Positions 44,522-58,406 of a DNA stretch of 64,000 nucleotides are shown here, one piece after another (position 1 is the stretch's first letter; every line of letters begins with the position of its first letter). The DNA comes from Candidatus Methylumidiphilus alinenensis (GTDB taxonomy: Bacteria; Pseudomonadota; Gammaproteobacteria; Methylococcales; Methylococcaceae): NCBI GenBank assembly GCA_003242955.1, contig QJPH01000314.1, forward strand, positions 33,134 through 97,133. Reading direction: 5' to 3'. The notes beneath the pieces were generated by a model, which saw nothing but the letters and a program-made list of their open reading frames with translations, searched no databases and was not told the origin of the DNA. Both the position numbers and the translations under genes were made by a program.

Positions 44522-46152
44522 GGTTTTTCATCGGGTGGGGCTTTGAGTTCAGGATTGGACTCACCCGGCTTGGCTTGGGCTTTGGGTTGAGTGTCCTCTT
44601 TGGCCTGCTGATTCTGTTCTGGCTTAGGTTGAAACTCTTTTAAAGTTTGGTGGGCAATTTCGATGATCGTATCGCGATCATCATCGCTCAATGTGCCTGC
44701 TGTTTCCAGTCGACCGACAACCTCCGCGGGGATATCCTCCGCCGCTTTGCGCACGGCCTGCTCCGCGTCTGTCATCAGGGCTAACGGCACGTCCTCGAAA
44801 AGCTTCGCTATCAATGCCAGCAGGATGGCGATTTGTGCCGGCATGGACACTGGGGCGAATTCCGGCTGCTTCAAGCATGCGCGGATTCGATGTCCATGTT
44901 CGATAATGTTGCGGGTATTTTCATCTAGGTGTGCGCCGAACCGGGCAAATGTTTCCAACTCCTCAAACTGGGCATAGGCAAGCTTGAGATCGCCTGCAAC
45001 CGTGCGATAGGCTGCACATTGCGCCTTGCCGCCAACACGCGAAACAGATTTTCCGACATCGACTGCGGGCAGTACGCCCAATTCGTATAGCGACGGCGAA
45101 AGGTAGATCTGCCCGTCTGTAATGGAAATCAGGTTAGTCGGAATATAGGCGGAGATGTTCTGCGCTTCGGTCTCAATGATAGGCAGGGCGGTGAGCGAAC
45201 CGCCGCCGAGTTCTTTGCACAGGTGGGTGGCGCGTTCAAGCAGTCGTGAATGGATATAGAAGATGTCGCCAGGGAAGGCTTCGCGTCCGGGTGGGCGGCG
45301 GAGCAGGAGGGAAAGTTCGCGATAGGCGCGGGCATGCTGCGTAAGGTCATCGTAAACGACCAGCACATCGCGACCCGTCTCCATAAAATACTCTGCGATG
45401 CTGGTTGCTGCATAAGGGGCTATGTAGGCGAGACCCGGCGGGTCGTTGCCCTCGGTCACGACCACGGCGGTGTATTCCATTGCCCCCTTCTCCCGCAAAT
45501 TGGCCACGGCCTTCGCCACGGCGGAAGCGCGCTGACCAATGGCGCAGTAGACGCACACGACATTCTGACCGCGCTGGTTGAGGATGGTTTCGATTGCAAT
45601 GGCCGTTTTGCCCGTCTGCCGGTCGCCCAGAATCAACTCGCGCTGGCCTCGCCCGATGGGAATCAGTGCGTCAATGACTTTGATGCCAGTCTGTAGCGGA
45701 ACGGTGACCGGTGCGCGGTTCATGATCGAAGGGGCGGGCCGTTCGATGGGTAGCCGCTCGCTTGCTGTCACCGGCCCGTTGCCATCCAGTGGATGCCCGA
45801 GCGGGTCGATGACGCGCCCCAACAATCCGTCGCCTACAGCCACATCCATCACCCTGCCCGTGCGTTCGACTTCATCGCCTGTATGCAGATGCCAGTATTC
45901 GCCAAGCAGCACCACGCCGATTTCGTCCTCATCCACGTTGAACGCGATACCTGACACATCGCCGGGAAATTTGACCAACTCCTCAAAGCCCACTCCCGGA
46001 AGCCCAGAGACTTTAGCAATGCCGGTAAAGACACTGATGACCTTACCTACCTCATGCGGCTTCAGTTGCGGCGTGAAGGCTTCCCTCGTCTGGCTGATGC
46101 CGGCGAGCGCACAGTCTAAGACGCTCTGCAAGCTTTCCGTTTCGGTATTCAT
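44518..46152 (-). CDS. atpA: N-ATPase alpha subunit with Lys/Pro/Glu-rich tail
   Basis: 544 residues, about 35 longer than usual. Non-catalytic nucleotide-binding subunit: Walker [17 protein letters not shown], then [16 protein letters not shown] and [20 protein letters not shown]. The N-terminus is short for alpha, as in N-ATPases. The extra C-terminus after residue about 505 ([20 protein letters not shown] and on to APPDEKP) is hydrophilic low-complexity sequence, also seen on the beta and b subunits of this operon. Overlaps atpF and atpG by ATGA at its two ends. Confidence 0.96.
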   Translation of the reverse strand: MNTETESLQSVLDCALAGISQTREAFTPQLKPHEVGKVISVFTGIAKVSGLPGVGFEELVKFPGDVSGIAFNVDEDEIGVVLLGEYWHLHTGDEVERTGRVMDVAVGDGLLGRVIDPLGHPLDGNGPVTASERLPIERPAPSIMNRAPVTVPLQTGIKVIDALIPIGRGQRELILGDRQTGKTAIAIETILNQRGQNVVCVYCAIGQRASAVAKAVANLREKGAMEYTAVVVTEGNDPPGLAYIAPYAATSIAEYFMETGRDVLVVYDDLTQHARAYRELSLLLRRPPGREAFPGDIFYIHSRLLERATHLCKELGGGSLTALPIIETEAQNISAYIPTNLISITDGQIYLSPSLYELGVLPAVDVGKSVSRVGGKAQCAAYRTVAGDLKLAYAQFEELETFARFGAHLDENTRNIIEHGHRIRACLKQPEFAPVSMPAQIAILLALIAKLFEDVPLALMTDAEQAVRKAAEDIPAEVVGRLETAGTLSDDDRDTIIEIAHQTLKEFQPKPEQNQQAKEDTQPKAQAKPGESNPELKAPPDEKP

Positions 46153-47024
46153 TGGCTGTGAGCTTCGGGCTGAGGCACTTCTGGTTTAGTCTCTGGTTTG
46201 ACTTGTAACTTGGGTTCGGAACTAGGCTTGGATTCGCCTTTGTCGTTATCTTGCAGAAGTTCGTCAACACCCTTTTGCAGCGATGCCAAATAATCCGCGA
46301 TACTCCAAGCCACCTTTTGTCCATTCGTGGTAAGTTCAATACCGCAGACCAAATCCGGTGCAGTCTCAAACCGGACAGGGATGCTTGTTCCGTGCGGAGT
46401 CGAAGGGTCTGTGGGGAATATTTCATTGAGCGTCTGTTGTATCGCCGTGCGTTGCTCGACAGGCAGGTCAAACGCACTGCGCATGAGCGCGGGGCTAGAC
46501 GCTGTCTTAAGTGCTTCGGCGAGGCATTCTTTCGCTTGGACGTCCATTTCCCGTAAACGGCGAATGAACACCTCGGCTAGGCGTTCTTCCAAACTTGTCG
46601 TGGCGAGATCCATCAGTGCCTTTCGAGTGATCGCAAAAACTTCCTGCTGGATTTGGCGACTGATGGCTTGATTGAGATTTTTGGCATCGTTTCTCAGCGT
46701 ATCCTGTCGTTTGGCACTTAATGCGTCGGCTGCCTGCCGCGCTTCGGCTAGGAGCCGTTGGCGTTCGGCTTTCGCCTCGTCCGTGGCCTTGCTTAGGAGG
46801 CTGGCTCGCTGTTGGTCGAACAACTCGTTCTTGTGCTGGAAATCGTCGCGATCCTTTTGGGCTTCAGCCTTTTTTGTGCCGGCATCAGCCAGTTCATTGA
46901 CAATCCGCTGCTCACGCCCGTCAATGGCTTGGAGGATAGGCTGGTAAAGAAAGCGCTTCAGCAACCACACTAGAATCAGAAAGTTAAGCGCCTGTGCAGC
47001 AACGGTGAACCAATCAATGAGCAT
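46149..47024 (-). CDS. atpF: N-ATPase b subunit (b/delta-like) with Lys/Pro/Glu tail
   Basis: 291 residues. N-terminal membrane helix ([20 protein letters not shown]), the long stator coiled coil (about 40-160), and a C-terminal domain (about 170-255) that in N-ATPases replaces the missing delta subunit. Residues about 258-291 form a Lys/Pro/Glu-rich tail ([18 protein letters not shown]) resembling tails on alpha and beta. Lies 3 bp after atpE; overlaps atpA by ATGA. No separate atpH in the operon, as expected for this class. Confidence 0.94.
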   Translation of the reverse strand: MLIDWFTVAAQALNFLILVWLLKRFLYQPILQAIDGREQRIVNELADAGTKKAEAQKDRDDFQHKNELFDQQRASLLSKATDEAKAERQRLLAEARQAADALSAKRQDTLRNDAKNLNQAISRQIQQEVFAITRKALMDLATTSLEERLAEVFIRRLREMDVQAKECLAEALKTASSPALMRSAFDLPVEQRTAIQQTLNEIFPTDPSTPHGTSIPVRFETAPDLVCGIELTTNGQKVAWSIADYLASLQKGVDELLQDNDKGESKPSSEPKLQVKPETKPEVPQPEAHSQ

Positions 47025-47027
47025 CGC

Positions 47028-47309
47028 TTACTTTCCCGCAGTTTGGGCGATGACGTGATTCCAGAACGGATTGGCGAAAATGAGAATCATCGAGACCACG
47101 AAGCAGTAGATGGCTGTGGACTCTATCATCGCCAGGCCGACAAACAGGGTCCGGGTGATGGTGGCAGATGCGTCGGGCTGCTGCGCCAGCGCAGTAAGTG
47201 CGGTCGCGACCGCCTTACCTTCGCCCAGCGCAGGACCCAGGCATCCGAAACCAGTGGTGAGGCCGGCAGTGACAATGGATGCCACCGCGATAATCGTCAT
47301 GCTATCCAT
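47028..47309 (-). CDS. atpE: N-ATPase c subunit (rotor ring)
   Basis: 93 residues, two-helix hairpin. The ion-binding glutamate is Glu63 in LAMIESTAIYCFVV, followed by Ser64, Thr65 and Tyr68, residues that coordinate sodium in sodium-type rings. A second carboxylate, Glu30 in GPALGEGKAVATAL, is the double-carboxylate hallmark of N-ATPase c subunits. N-ATPases were first proposed to export sodium, but I recall one studied Burkholderia ring being reported as proton-specific, so ion choice stays open. GGA precedes the ATG. Confidence 0.96.
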   Translation of the reverse strand: MDSMTIIAVASIVTAGLTTGFGCLGPALGEGKAVATALTALAQQPDASATITRTLFVGLAMIESTAIYCFVVSMILIFANPFWNHVIAQTAGK

Positions 47310-47339
47310 AATGTATCCTTTGGTTGATTCGTTGTTGTT

Positions 47340-48029
47340 TCAAGTTTTGGCCGCTGGCTTTGGCTCACTTGTGCGCGTGGCGGCAGCGATGTAAACCGTG
47401 GCTAGGATGAAGAAAATATACGCCTGTACCATGCCAGTGAGCAGACCAAGCGCCATCATGACAAGCGGAAAGATGAACGGCGTGATGGTAATCAAAATGC
47501 CGATGATCATCGCTCCGCTCATCATATTGCCGAACAGGCGGACAGCTAGGGCCAGTGTACGCGAAAGCTCACTGATGATGTTGAACGGCAGCATGATGAC
47601 TGTTGGCTCCACATAGGACTTGAGGTAGCCACCCAGCCCCTGCTCCTCAATGCCGAACAGCGGCACGGCCACCCACACGCTCAGCGCAAGTGCCGTGGTG
47701 GTGGACAGCGAACTAGTCGGCGGCTCGTAGCCGGGAATCACGGTGCAGAGGCTGGCCGAGGCGACAAACAGGAAAAGCGTACCCAGAAAACCGAGATATT
47801 GCCTTGGATGGTGGATGCCCACTTCTTCGATTTGTGTCTCGATCCCAGTGACGATGATTTCCAGAAGGTTCTGCCAGCGGGACCGCTGCAATTCCGTGGA
47901 AAGTTTGCGCGTAATGAGTTTTGAGCCGACTGCCAGCATGAGCATCAGCCCCCAAGTGAAAGCGATGGTCGCGTTGAGCTTGAAAAAGCCATATTGCCAG
48001 AAGACCGTCTCATCGGGACTCAGTTGCAT
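47340..48029 (-). CDS. atpB: N-ATPase a subunit (stator ion channel)
   Basis: 229 residues with five to six membrane helices. The essential Arg lies in SRTLALAVRLFGNMMSG, the family signature. The C-terminal helices (LGLLTGMVQAYIFFILATVY) complete the half-channels. Starts 9 bp inside the end of atpR, so it is translationally coupled to it. Lies 30 bp before atpE. Confidence 0.95.
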   Translation of the reverse strand: MQLSPDETVFWQYGFFKLNATIAFTWGLMLMLAVGSKLITRKLSTELQRSRWQNLLEIIVTGIETQIEEVGIHHPRQYLGFLGTLFLFVASASLCTVIPGYEPPTSSLSTTTALALSVWVAVPLFGIEEQGLGGYLKSYVEPTVIMLPFNIISELSRTLALAVRLFGNMMSGAMIIGILITITPFIFPLVMMALGLLTGMVQAYIFFILATVYIAAATRTSEPKPAAKT

Positions 48030-48514
48030 GGTTGGTTTTCCTGTGCCGGGCGGGTTTGGCTTTCACCTGCCGGACGAGGCAGTCGCAATGCTGTTGAATT
48101 AAGGGGATCCCCGTCGTTCCGGCATGGATCGCCGGAACCTAGGCTCCATGGATGGCGTAGATTGTTGGCCTCCCTGCAATCTGGATTCCGGCGATCCATG
48201 CCGGAATGACGGTTTATTTCAACAGTATTGCGAGGCAGCCGCGCCTGTCTTGAGCGCAGACGAAGGGTCACGACCCAGCGAGCCATGACAAAACCGAGGA
48301 GACAAAGCAGCAGCCGCTCCCAATGACCATCGGAAACAAAGTAAAAGCCGACCAGGGCAATGCCCGTCCTCAACAATTGGCTACCGAGAAACAACAACGC
48401 CGGCCGTTTCGATGAAACGCCCCTGCTCACCGTCCACCAAAGGCCGCCGAAGAAAATCGCACCGAGCACCACCCCCGACAACCACACCAGAATCAGTGTC
48501 ACAGTTTCATTCAT
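48020..48514 (-). CDS. atpR: N-ATPase AtpR subunit with an in-frame repeat insertion
   Basis: 164 residues from the ATG at 48514. The first 92 are normal AtpR: three membrane helices (TLILVWLSGVVLGAIFFGGL, RPALLFLGSQLLRTGIALVG, LLLCLLGFVMARWVVTL). The tail from about residue 95 to 147 is encoded by a hairpin element (48085-48232) that, with its target duplication, adds 156 bp (52 codons) and keeps the frame. The motif RLPR occurs on both sides as the translated duplication. Expected ancestral length is about 112. AtpR is an N-ATPase-specific protein thought to help c-ring and AtpQ assembly. Overlaps atpQ and atpB. Confidence 0.92.
   Translation of the reverse strand: MNETVTLILVWLSGVVLGAIFFGGLWWTVSRGVSSKRPALLFLGSQLLRTGIALVGFYFVSDGHWERLLLCLLGFVMARWVVTLRLRSRQARLPRNTVEINRHSGMDRRNPDCREANNLRHPWSLGSGDPCRNDGDPLNSTALRLPRPAGESQTRPAQENQPCN
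48085..48232. repeat. Hairpin element family J inside atpR
   Basis: Ends GCAATGCTGTTGAA and TTCAACAGTATTGC (one mismatch). The interior is a GTCGTTCCGGCATGGATCGC-type palindrome. Flanking near-direct repeats GAGGCAGTCGC (48076-48086) and GAGGCAGCCGC (48232-48242) look like a slightly mutated 11-bp target duplication. Confidence 0.82.
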
Positions 48515-48825
48515 CGTTACTCTCCTGTTCGTCCCGCATTGCCTGGTCTTCCTTGGCGACCCAATGCCAGGCATTCCAACAGCCAATCAAGAGACCGGCT
48601 ACCAACAGTGCCAACGTCCAGGAATGGGGGCTTGGATGGTGTTCGTCCAGCCAGATACCGAGTGCCGCGCCGAGCAGCGTCGGCACCGTCACCGACCAGC
48701 CGATCAGCCCCATCATGCCCAAACCAAACCATACGCCGGGAGTGGCGTTACGACCCGCTTTGAGCTTGCGTGTTGCTTTCGCACCGACCTGTGCGGCGAA
48801 AAGCGCCCCTTCTCCAGAAGTTTTC

Positions 48826-48839
<14 letters not shown>
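48507..48839 (-). CDS. atpQ: N-ATPase AtpQ (AtpI-like) assembly protein
   Basis: 110 residues from the ATG at 48839. Basic N-terminus (TRKLKAGRNATPGVWFGLG) and two membrane helices (GMMGLIGWSVTVPTLLGAAL; WTLALLVAGLLIGCWNAWHW), the AtpI/AtpZ-like pattern. In N-ATPase operons this gene, between atpC and atpR, is thought to aid c-ring assembly. Overlaps atpC by 14 bp and atpR by 8 bp. Confidence 0.9.
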
Positions 48840-53231
<4,392 letters not shown>

Positions 53232-53235
<4 letters not shown>

Positions 53236-53662
53236 GGTCTAAGTTCGTTGTCCTGTCGTTCTTTTAGTTTCGTTTTTGGTTCGCTGGCTTCAATCTGTAC
53301 AGCAAGAGCGTCGTTGACGATTATCTGTGCCTCATCCAATATCTGGGGCAAAGGATGCGCTTGCGCTCTCTTCGCCACAGAAGCCAAGCGAGCCGTCCCC
53401 AATAATGAACGCCAGCGCCGCCAAGGGGATCAACGCCCATTCTGAGCTTCACACTACGAATGGCATCCATGTCCAGCACGTTGGCGAGATCGTCAATGTA
53501 AGCATTGAGGTAATCGTGACTATGTGTTGTGGAGGCAGAAGAGCCTTACCGTAAGGCATTCTTTGCACACCCTGCATGCCGTTTTTCAGAAACTCATTGG
53601 CCCTAGCTTCGACCTCGCCGGTCATGCCAAAATTTGCTGGGCCACCGTTAGGCAGATTGTGC
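53232..53662 (-). pseudogene. pgm: Decayed phosphoglucomutase gene, internally deleted and frameshifted
   Basis: On the minus strand, one frame gives NLPNGGPANFGMTGEVEARA then NEFLKNGMQGVQRMPYGKAL. After a frameshift near 53525 another frame gives HDYLNAYIDDLANVLDMDAI and VKLRMGVDPLGGAGVHYWGR. These match the middle of Pgm (compare VDPLGGSGIEYW in E. coli). Then the sequence jumps to a Pgm-like C-terminal tail (HPLPQILDEAQIIVNDAL) in a third frame, which ends in the TGA overlapping the phosphoketolase ATG. The N-terminal catalytic-Ser region and about 250 residues in the middle are gone. A former pgm-xfp-atp operon is inferred. Confidence 0.72.
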
Positions 53663-54210
53663 CTTCATGCGAAGTTGCCTCTTCGGCATCTTGGTGGTTA
53701 CAAAAAAGTCCAACGGCTGAGCTGTTTTTTTCAAGCACGATGTATTTCCTTAAGGTTAGGGTAAAAAAGTGCGGTGTTGTCTACTCAAATTCTGCCGATT
53801 TCAATTTTGTCGCTTTATGGATTCAATCGCTTGTATCCGAGCCAAATCGAACGGATTCATCTTAGCGACTATTGTTTCTGTTCCTCGCCAAGCAGTCTGT
53901 TCGTCATCGCACACTCAGTGGAAAATGTTTTGCAGTGGACGATGTTTTTGCCTGAGGACTCTGTCAAAGTGATGGTCGAAAAATGTAGGAGCCGCGCCCT
54001 CGCGGCGATTGGGATTAAGGCTGCTTTTCCAAGTATTCAGTCGCCGTGAGGGCACGGCTCCCACGAATCCCTTTCAAGTGACCATACCAAGCGAAAGTCA
54101 TGAAGACATTCGAACAAAACAGTAGCAGGATGGTGTTCAAGGGGTCGGATTTAGAAATTGTTTATCCTATGTTTTCGGCATGACGTAGAGGGCAAACGAT
54201 TCGCTCAGCC
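53663..54210. other. Gene-poor stretch with remnants
   Basis: No intact gene. On the minus strand at about 53680-53745, after an AAGGA, a GTG-started frame reads VLEKNSSAVGLFCNHQDAEE before running out. It resembles the start of a general-stress protein like that at 30690-31205, probably a second fragment. An inverted repeat (AGGAGCCGCGCCCTCGCGGC near 53987 with CGCCGTGAGGGCACGGCTCC ending near 54061) lies further right. Confidence 0.45.
53898..53913. promoter_or_regulatory. Candidate operator, TGTKCG-N4-CGMACA
   Basis: TGTTCGTCATCGCACA, exact match, in the gene-poor stretch upstream of the decayed genes at 53232-53745. If functional it once served them. Confidence 0.45.
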
Positions 54211-54537
54211 TCAACGGATAACCCGTGGCAGTTTTGCATGCAGGTCGCGAACTTCCGATTCAAGCGCGTGGATACGTTCTAGCAGGGTGACCACCAAGGC
54301 AACACCGTGGGGTTCGAGTTCAAAGTCTTTGCGTAGGCGGCAAGCCAGTTGCACGGTAACTAAGCGATCCAAGCCGAAGGACCATTGCGGAGCCTGGGGA
54401 TTGGTGGGCATGAGTACGCCCTCGTCCACCCATTGGCGCAGATCCGCTTCCGGCAAGCCCGACAACTCGGCCAGTTCCGCCAAGGAGAATTCGTAGCGCT
54501 CATGTAGCCAGAACCCTTCAGTTTGTTCAATTTGCAT
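54211..54537 (-). CDS. cbpM: CbpM-like modulator of CbpA
   Basis: 108 residues. MerR-like winged-helix fold: FSLAELAELSGLPEADLRQW then VDEGVLMPTNPQAPQWSFG. A C-terminal helix (LLERIHALESEVRDLHAKL) follows. CbpM binds the J domain of CbpA and blocks its co-chaperone activity. Lies 3 bp after cbpA, the standard pair. Confidence 0.9.
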   Translation of the reverse strand: MQIEQTEGFWLHERYEFSLAELAELSGLPEADLRQWVDEGVLMPTNPQAPQWSFGLDRLVTVQLACRLRKDFELEPHGVALVVTLLERIHALESEVRDLHAKLPRVIR

Positions 54538-54540
54538 AGT

Positions 54541-55479
54541 TTAACTCCTTTCGAGATACTCGCGGGGATTGAAAGTCGAGATATCGGCAAGTGCCTTAAA
54601 CAGGGTCCGCTCCTGCTCCTCAGGCATGGGCGGCACGACGATCTGCATAATTGCGAACAGATCGCCTGCCCCCTCACGAGGCTTGGGCAATCCACGACCG
54701 GCAATTCGCAGTTGCTGCCCTGAACGGGTTCCAGGCGGCACCTTAAGACGCACTTTACCACCCAAGGTCGGTACTTGCACCGTGGCCCCCAGCACGGCTT
54801 CCCAAGGTGTCAGTGGCAAATCCAAGAACAAGTCGTGGTTACTGACGCGAAACAACGGGTGCGGGTGCAGCGTGATATTGATATACAGATTGCCATCTCG
54901 ACCGCCCATCAAACCTTTGCCGCCTCTGCCAGAAAGGCGCAGTCGTTGTCCATCCGTGGCACCTTTGGGGATGCGTGCTTTTATTGTCCGTTGCACCCGA
55001 TGTGGGAAGCCGCTCTCGTCGTATTCTGACACGCTTAGATTGAGTTCCAACTCGGTACCACGGTACGCTTCCTCCAGGCTAATCTGTGCATTGGCTTCGT
55101 AGTCCTGGCCGGGTATTGGGGCTTTTACGCCATTCCGCCCTGTGTGTTGCCGACTGCCCGAGAAGGCCGAGAAGAGATCGGACAAGTCGATGTCGTCAAA
55201 CGAAAAGCCGGGGCTACTGTGCGCCTTTTCCCAGTCCGGGGGAGGCCGGAAGTCTTGGCCCGGAGAATGGCTGCCCAATTGATCGTAGGCTACACGTTTA
55301 TCCGTATCCTTGAGCGTTTCGTAAGCCTCGGCAACTTCCTTGAATTTTTCTTCGCCATCGGGTTCCTTGGTCACATCCGGGTGGTACTTCCGCGCTAGTT
55401 TGCGATAGGACTTCTTGATTTCCTCGGCGGTGGCATTTCGCTCAAGACCCAAGGTGGCATAATAATCTTTATATTTCAT
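54541..55479 (-). CDS. cbpA: CbpA-type DnaJ co-chaperone
   Basis: 312 residues. J domain at 1-70 with intact HPD in RKYHPDVTKEPDGEEKF. A Gly/Phe-poor linker follows, then two beta substrate-binding domains (PKGATDGQRLRLSGRGGKGL; PLTPWEAVLGATVQVPTLGG). It has no zinc-finger cysteines, which separates CbpA from DnaJ. Works with DnaK on unfolded proteins and can bind curved DNA. AATG context with GAGG upstream of the ATG. Forms an operon with cbpM; the lipase gene lies 21 bp upstream in the same direction. Confidence 0.95.
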   Translation of the reverse strand: MKYKDYYATLGLERNATAEEIKKSYRKLARKYHPDVTKEPDGEEKFKEVAEAYETLKDTDKRVAYDQLGSHSPGQDFRPPPDWEKAHSSPGFSFDDIDLSDLFSAFSGSRQHTGRNGVKAPIPGQDYEANAQISLEEAYRGTELELNLSVSEYDESGFPHRVQRTIKARIPKGATDGQRLRLSGRGGKGLMGGRDGNLYINITLHPHPLFRVSNHDLFLDLPLTPWEAVLGATVQVPTLGGKVRLKVPPGTRSGQQLRIAGRGLPKPREGAGDLFAIMQIVVPPMPEEQERTLFKALADISTFNPREYLERS

Positions 55480-55500
55480 TGGGAGGCATACATTCTCTAA

Positions 55501-56988
55501 TCATAAATCCAGCAAAACTGCTGCCCATACGCCAATATCTCCAGTTTCACAGAGGTGTAGGACAGCAATGCCACCATAGTCGCATACCCCTCGATCCAAG
55601 ATACCCAGTGTGACCGATTTTGGATTAATATAACGAGTGCCGCTGACCTTGCTGATATCCTGGGAAACGGCTGTTACCAAAAAGTCACCGTCTTTAAGGA
55701 TAGGCGGTAATAGCGAAGAAAGAGTATCTGCACCCGTTCCTAAAATGGAAAAATAAGAAACTGTGCTTGGGAGTGGATGCGCCTGTAAGTTGTTTAGCGT
55801 ATTCAGGGCTGCGCTCCTTGGTCGAAGTTCCGAGATGATGGCGTTTGAGGGATCATAGCCTAGCAATTTACAAACCACTGAATTCGTTGAACATATTTCT
55901 GCCATATAACTTCCCTGATGCGGTGTGCCAACTGTAATTAGTTTATAAACATCGCCACGGTAAGGGATTCCTCGCAGGGTACCATAATCTGTAGAAAGAC
56001 CTTGCAAATATTCACGGGCAGCCAACCCACCCATACTATGGGCTACCAGAATCACCTTACTCATTCCCGGATTTGCCGATAATACCGCTTGTATGATAGC
56101 AGAAAGTTCGCTTCCATTTACATCAAAACCAGAATAGGGATTGTTAGAAAAATTTAGGGTATAAAAATCACCGCTACCAAGTATTCCATTCACTCGTTTT
56201 GTATTGGAATCATAGGTAGGGGAGCCACCAAAAATCCAACCACCGTTTTTTATTAGGAAGTCCTTGAGGGAGGAACCTAGTTCCGCCCATGCAAGGGCAG
56301 ATGAGTTTAGGCCGTGAATGAAGATGACGGGATACGACGGCGCTGGAAATGCATTCTGGCAACCGGCCATGGGCAACCAATCAGATATTGGACCTTCATC
56401 CACCAAGTTGCCATTCGGCTCCTGGTAATAGACATGATTATTGACCGATGAAACAGCCAAGTTGGTACCGGTTGCCGAATAATGACGATAAGTGTAGAAG
56501 GTACCAACCGTCGTAATAGAATTAGCCGGGCCAAACAGAATGGGAAATGTGCCTTCCGCCCAATTGAACAGGCAATCGATCAGTGGAGGGGCGGGAACAG
56601 GGCAACCGGCCTTGGCCAACCAATCAGATACCGGACCTTCATTCTGCATGTTGCCATCCGGCCCCAGGTAATAGACATTATGATTGACCGATGAAACGCC
56701 TAGGTAGGCGTTGGTTGCCGGGTAGTAGCGATAAGTGTAGACGGTCCCGACCACTGTGGCAGAACCCGTCGGAACAAACAGGCTGGGATAATTGCTTTCT
56801 GCCCAATTGAACAAACAATTATCGGCAGGAAGCTGCGCGGCGTGTGCGTTAATTCCGAATAGCAAGCCTGCAATAACCAAGACGCATGATGCAAATCCAC
56901 TGCCGCAAGGAGGCTCGCTTATCCACTGCCTGAAACGGGGCAACCCTTCAGTGGGAGGGGAAATGATATTGGCAATGGGCGTTTGCAT
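55501..56988 (-). CDS. Secreted lipase/esterase with two N-terminal repeat domains
   Basis: 495 residues from the ATG at 56988 (AGGA upstream). A membrane-spanning signal (ASCVLVIAGLLFGINAHAA) follows a 30-residue N-region. Two repeats of about 75 residues come next, each with CLFNWAE, a YPSLF or FPILF motif, a YRYYPATNAYLGVSSVN-like strand and a closing DWLxxAGC; paired Cys suggest a disulfide. The C-terminal alpha/beta hydrolase has PVIFIHGLNSSALAWAELG and the nucleophile in VILVAHSMGGLAAREYL. Triacylglycerol lipase or esterase acting outside the cytoplasm. A perfect candidate operator lies 96 bp upstream. Confidence 0.85.
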   Translation of the reverse strand: MQTPIANIISPPTEGLPRFRQWISEPPCGSGFASCVLVIAGLLFGINAHAAQLPADNCLFNWAESNYPSLFVPTGSATVVGTVYTYRYYPATNAYLGVSSVNHNVYYLGPDGNMQNEGPVSDWLAKAGCPVPAPPLIDCLFNWAEGTFPILFGPANSITTVGTFYTYRHYSATGTNLAVSSVNNHVYYQEPNGNLVDEGPISDWLPMAGCQNAFPAPSYPVIFIHGLNSSALAWAELGSSLKDFLIKNGGWIFGGSPTYDSNTKRVNGILGSGDFYTLNFSNNPYSGFDVNGSELSAIIQAVLSANPGMSKVILVAHSMGGLAAREYLQGLSTDYGTLRGIPYRGDVYKLITVGTPHQGSYMAEICSTNSVVCKLLGYDPSNAIISELRPRSAALNTLNNLQAHPLPSTVSYFSILGTGADTLSSLLPPILKDGDFLVTAVSQDISKVSGTRYINPKSVTLGILDRGVCDYGGIAVLHLCETGDIGVWAAVLLDL

Positions 56989-57083
56989 GGGTTTAATTCC
57001 TGTCGTTGTTTCCGTGTGGGTACACACCACCTGCTGCCGCCACACTATAGAATTAAAGTTTACGGCATATCACTGATCGAATC

Positions 57084-57099
57084 TGTGCGTTGGCGCACA
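57084..57099. promoter_or_regulatory. Candidate operator of the lipase gene, perfect palindrome
   Basis: TGTGCGTTGGCGCACA, a perfect inverted repeat, 96 bp upstream of the lipase start at 56988. Confidence 0.62.
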
Positions 57100-57614
57100 A
57101 ACTATCTAGCAGAGTGTTCGTATCTTTGCAGGATGTTTGGCTGGACATTTCAGGATATTAAAGCGGGTGGGATAGGGTACGCCGAGGCATTTCTCGACGG
57201 ACATCCCGTCGCAGGCGGGTAGTAGGGGTTGACTTCTCTATAACAGCCCGGATAGGCGACATAACCGTCGTACCCGTCGATTGGGCCGCAAACCTCCGCT
57301 AACTGAACGACCGGTCCGTGTTCTGTCCGCTTGTGAGTACCGGCATAAGTATCAGTTTTAGCCAAAATGAGAATTGCTGGTTTATAATTGCAAATTTGGT
57401 GCAAGGTTGAGGAAACTGAGATAGTCGTAAAAAACCGTTTACACCGCAGCGAACTGGCGATTCCGGTTGTCGGCTTCGTCGCGGGAATCAGCGCCCCGCC
57501 CGGTCGCCGCATGGGTCACGCAACCCTGCCCACATCGGCCAAACCGTACTAAGGGCGATGCAGGAACACGGCATTAAATTTTAAAACTTTTCCAACCACA
57601 AACACGGAGCAATC
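57100..57614. other. Intergenic region without a supported gene
   Basis: Contains an isolated family D end (CCAAAATGAGAATTGCTGG, about 57362-57380). A minus-strand frame at 57150-57512 has no ribosome site and runs through that repeat. Confidence 0.4.
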
Positions 57615-58175
57615 ATGAACATTAAACGACTGTCTAGCCTTATTCTGATAGCCTTTTTGGGTCTTAGCGCCTGCCAGATGCCTGGAGGAAAATCGGATGC
57701 CACCTCTGCGGTTCAGATTGACCGTGACGTTGACACCGCCTTGAAAAATCTTTACGACAGCACCCCCGCAGCCCGAAAGCTGGCGAAAACGGCCAAGGCT
57801 ATTTTAGTATTTCCTGGCATCGTCAAGGCAGGATTCATCGGCGGGGCGCAGTATGGCAAGGGCGCTTTGATTAAAAACGGAAGGACGGCAGGTTATTACA
57901 ATATGGTCGCCGGTTCTTATGGACTGCAAGCCGGTGTTCAAACCTTCGACTATGCCATGTTTTTCATGACCAATAGTGCGCTTGACTATCTAGACCGCAG
58001 CGAGGGCTTTGAGGTGGGTGTCGGGCCGAGCATTGTCGTCGTGGACGCAGGTGTCGCCAAATCGCTCACCACAACCACAGGCAAAAACGATGTTTATGCG
58101 TTCATTTTCGGCCAGAAAGGATTAATGGCGGGGCTGGGCTTGCAGGGTTCGAAAATCACCCGAATAAACCCGTGA
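57615..58175 (+). CDS. SYLF-domain (Ysc84-like) lipoprotein
   Basis: 186 residues. Signal with lipobox LSAC (residues 17-20), then a SYLF domain: LYDSTPAARKLAKTAKAILV, FPGIVKAGFIGGAQYGKGAL, YGLQAGVQTFDYAMFFMTN. It ends with GQKGLMAGLGLQGSKITRI. SYLF domains bind phosphoinositides in yeast; bacterial members are periplasmic or outer-membrane lipoproteins of unknown role, often stress-linked. GGAG precedes the ATG. Single gene. Confidence 0.9.
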   Translation: MNIKRLSSLILIAFLGLSACQMPGGKSDATSAVQIDRDVDTALKNLYDSTPAARKLAKTAKAILVFPGIVKAGFIGGAQYGKGALIKNGRTAGYYNMVAGSYGLQAGVQTFDYAMFFMTNSALDYLDRSEGFEVGVGPSIVVVDAGVAKSLTTTTGKNDVYAFIFGQKGLMAGLGLQGSKITRINP

Positions 58176-58406
58176 CTGGCTGTTTATCAACCTAGGCGTA
58201 CCGTATTGCCCATCACTTGCGCTTTTACGTTGTGTCGTTGCGCCGTTGCATGAAACCTTCTTTTGCCTTTCTCGCAATGCGGAGCCGCTTGCGGAGTAAT
58301 CGGGGAGAAAGTGACCAACACAACCCGGATTGCGCCATCCATAAGGCGGAATATGCCGGAGTACCGGCTATTCCGCCCTTGCCGATTGATCCTGTGTTGC
58401 GTAACA

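Noticed and set aside
53769..54049. Two overlapping plus-strand frames downstream of the pgm remnant
   Set aside because: Low-complexity content, no ribosome site; they cross an inverted repeat and a candidate operator.
57150..57512. Minus-strand frame of 120 codons between the lipase and SYLF genes
   Set aside because: Runs through a dispersed repeat end, has no ribosome site and no recognisable domain.
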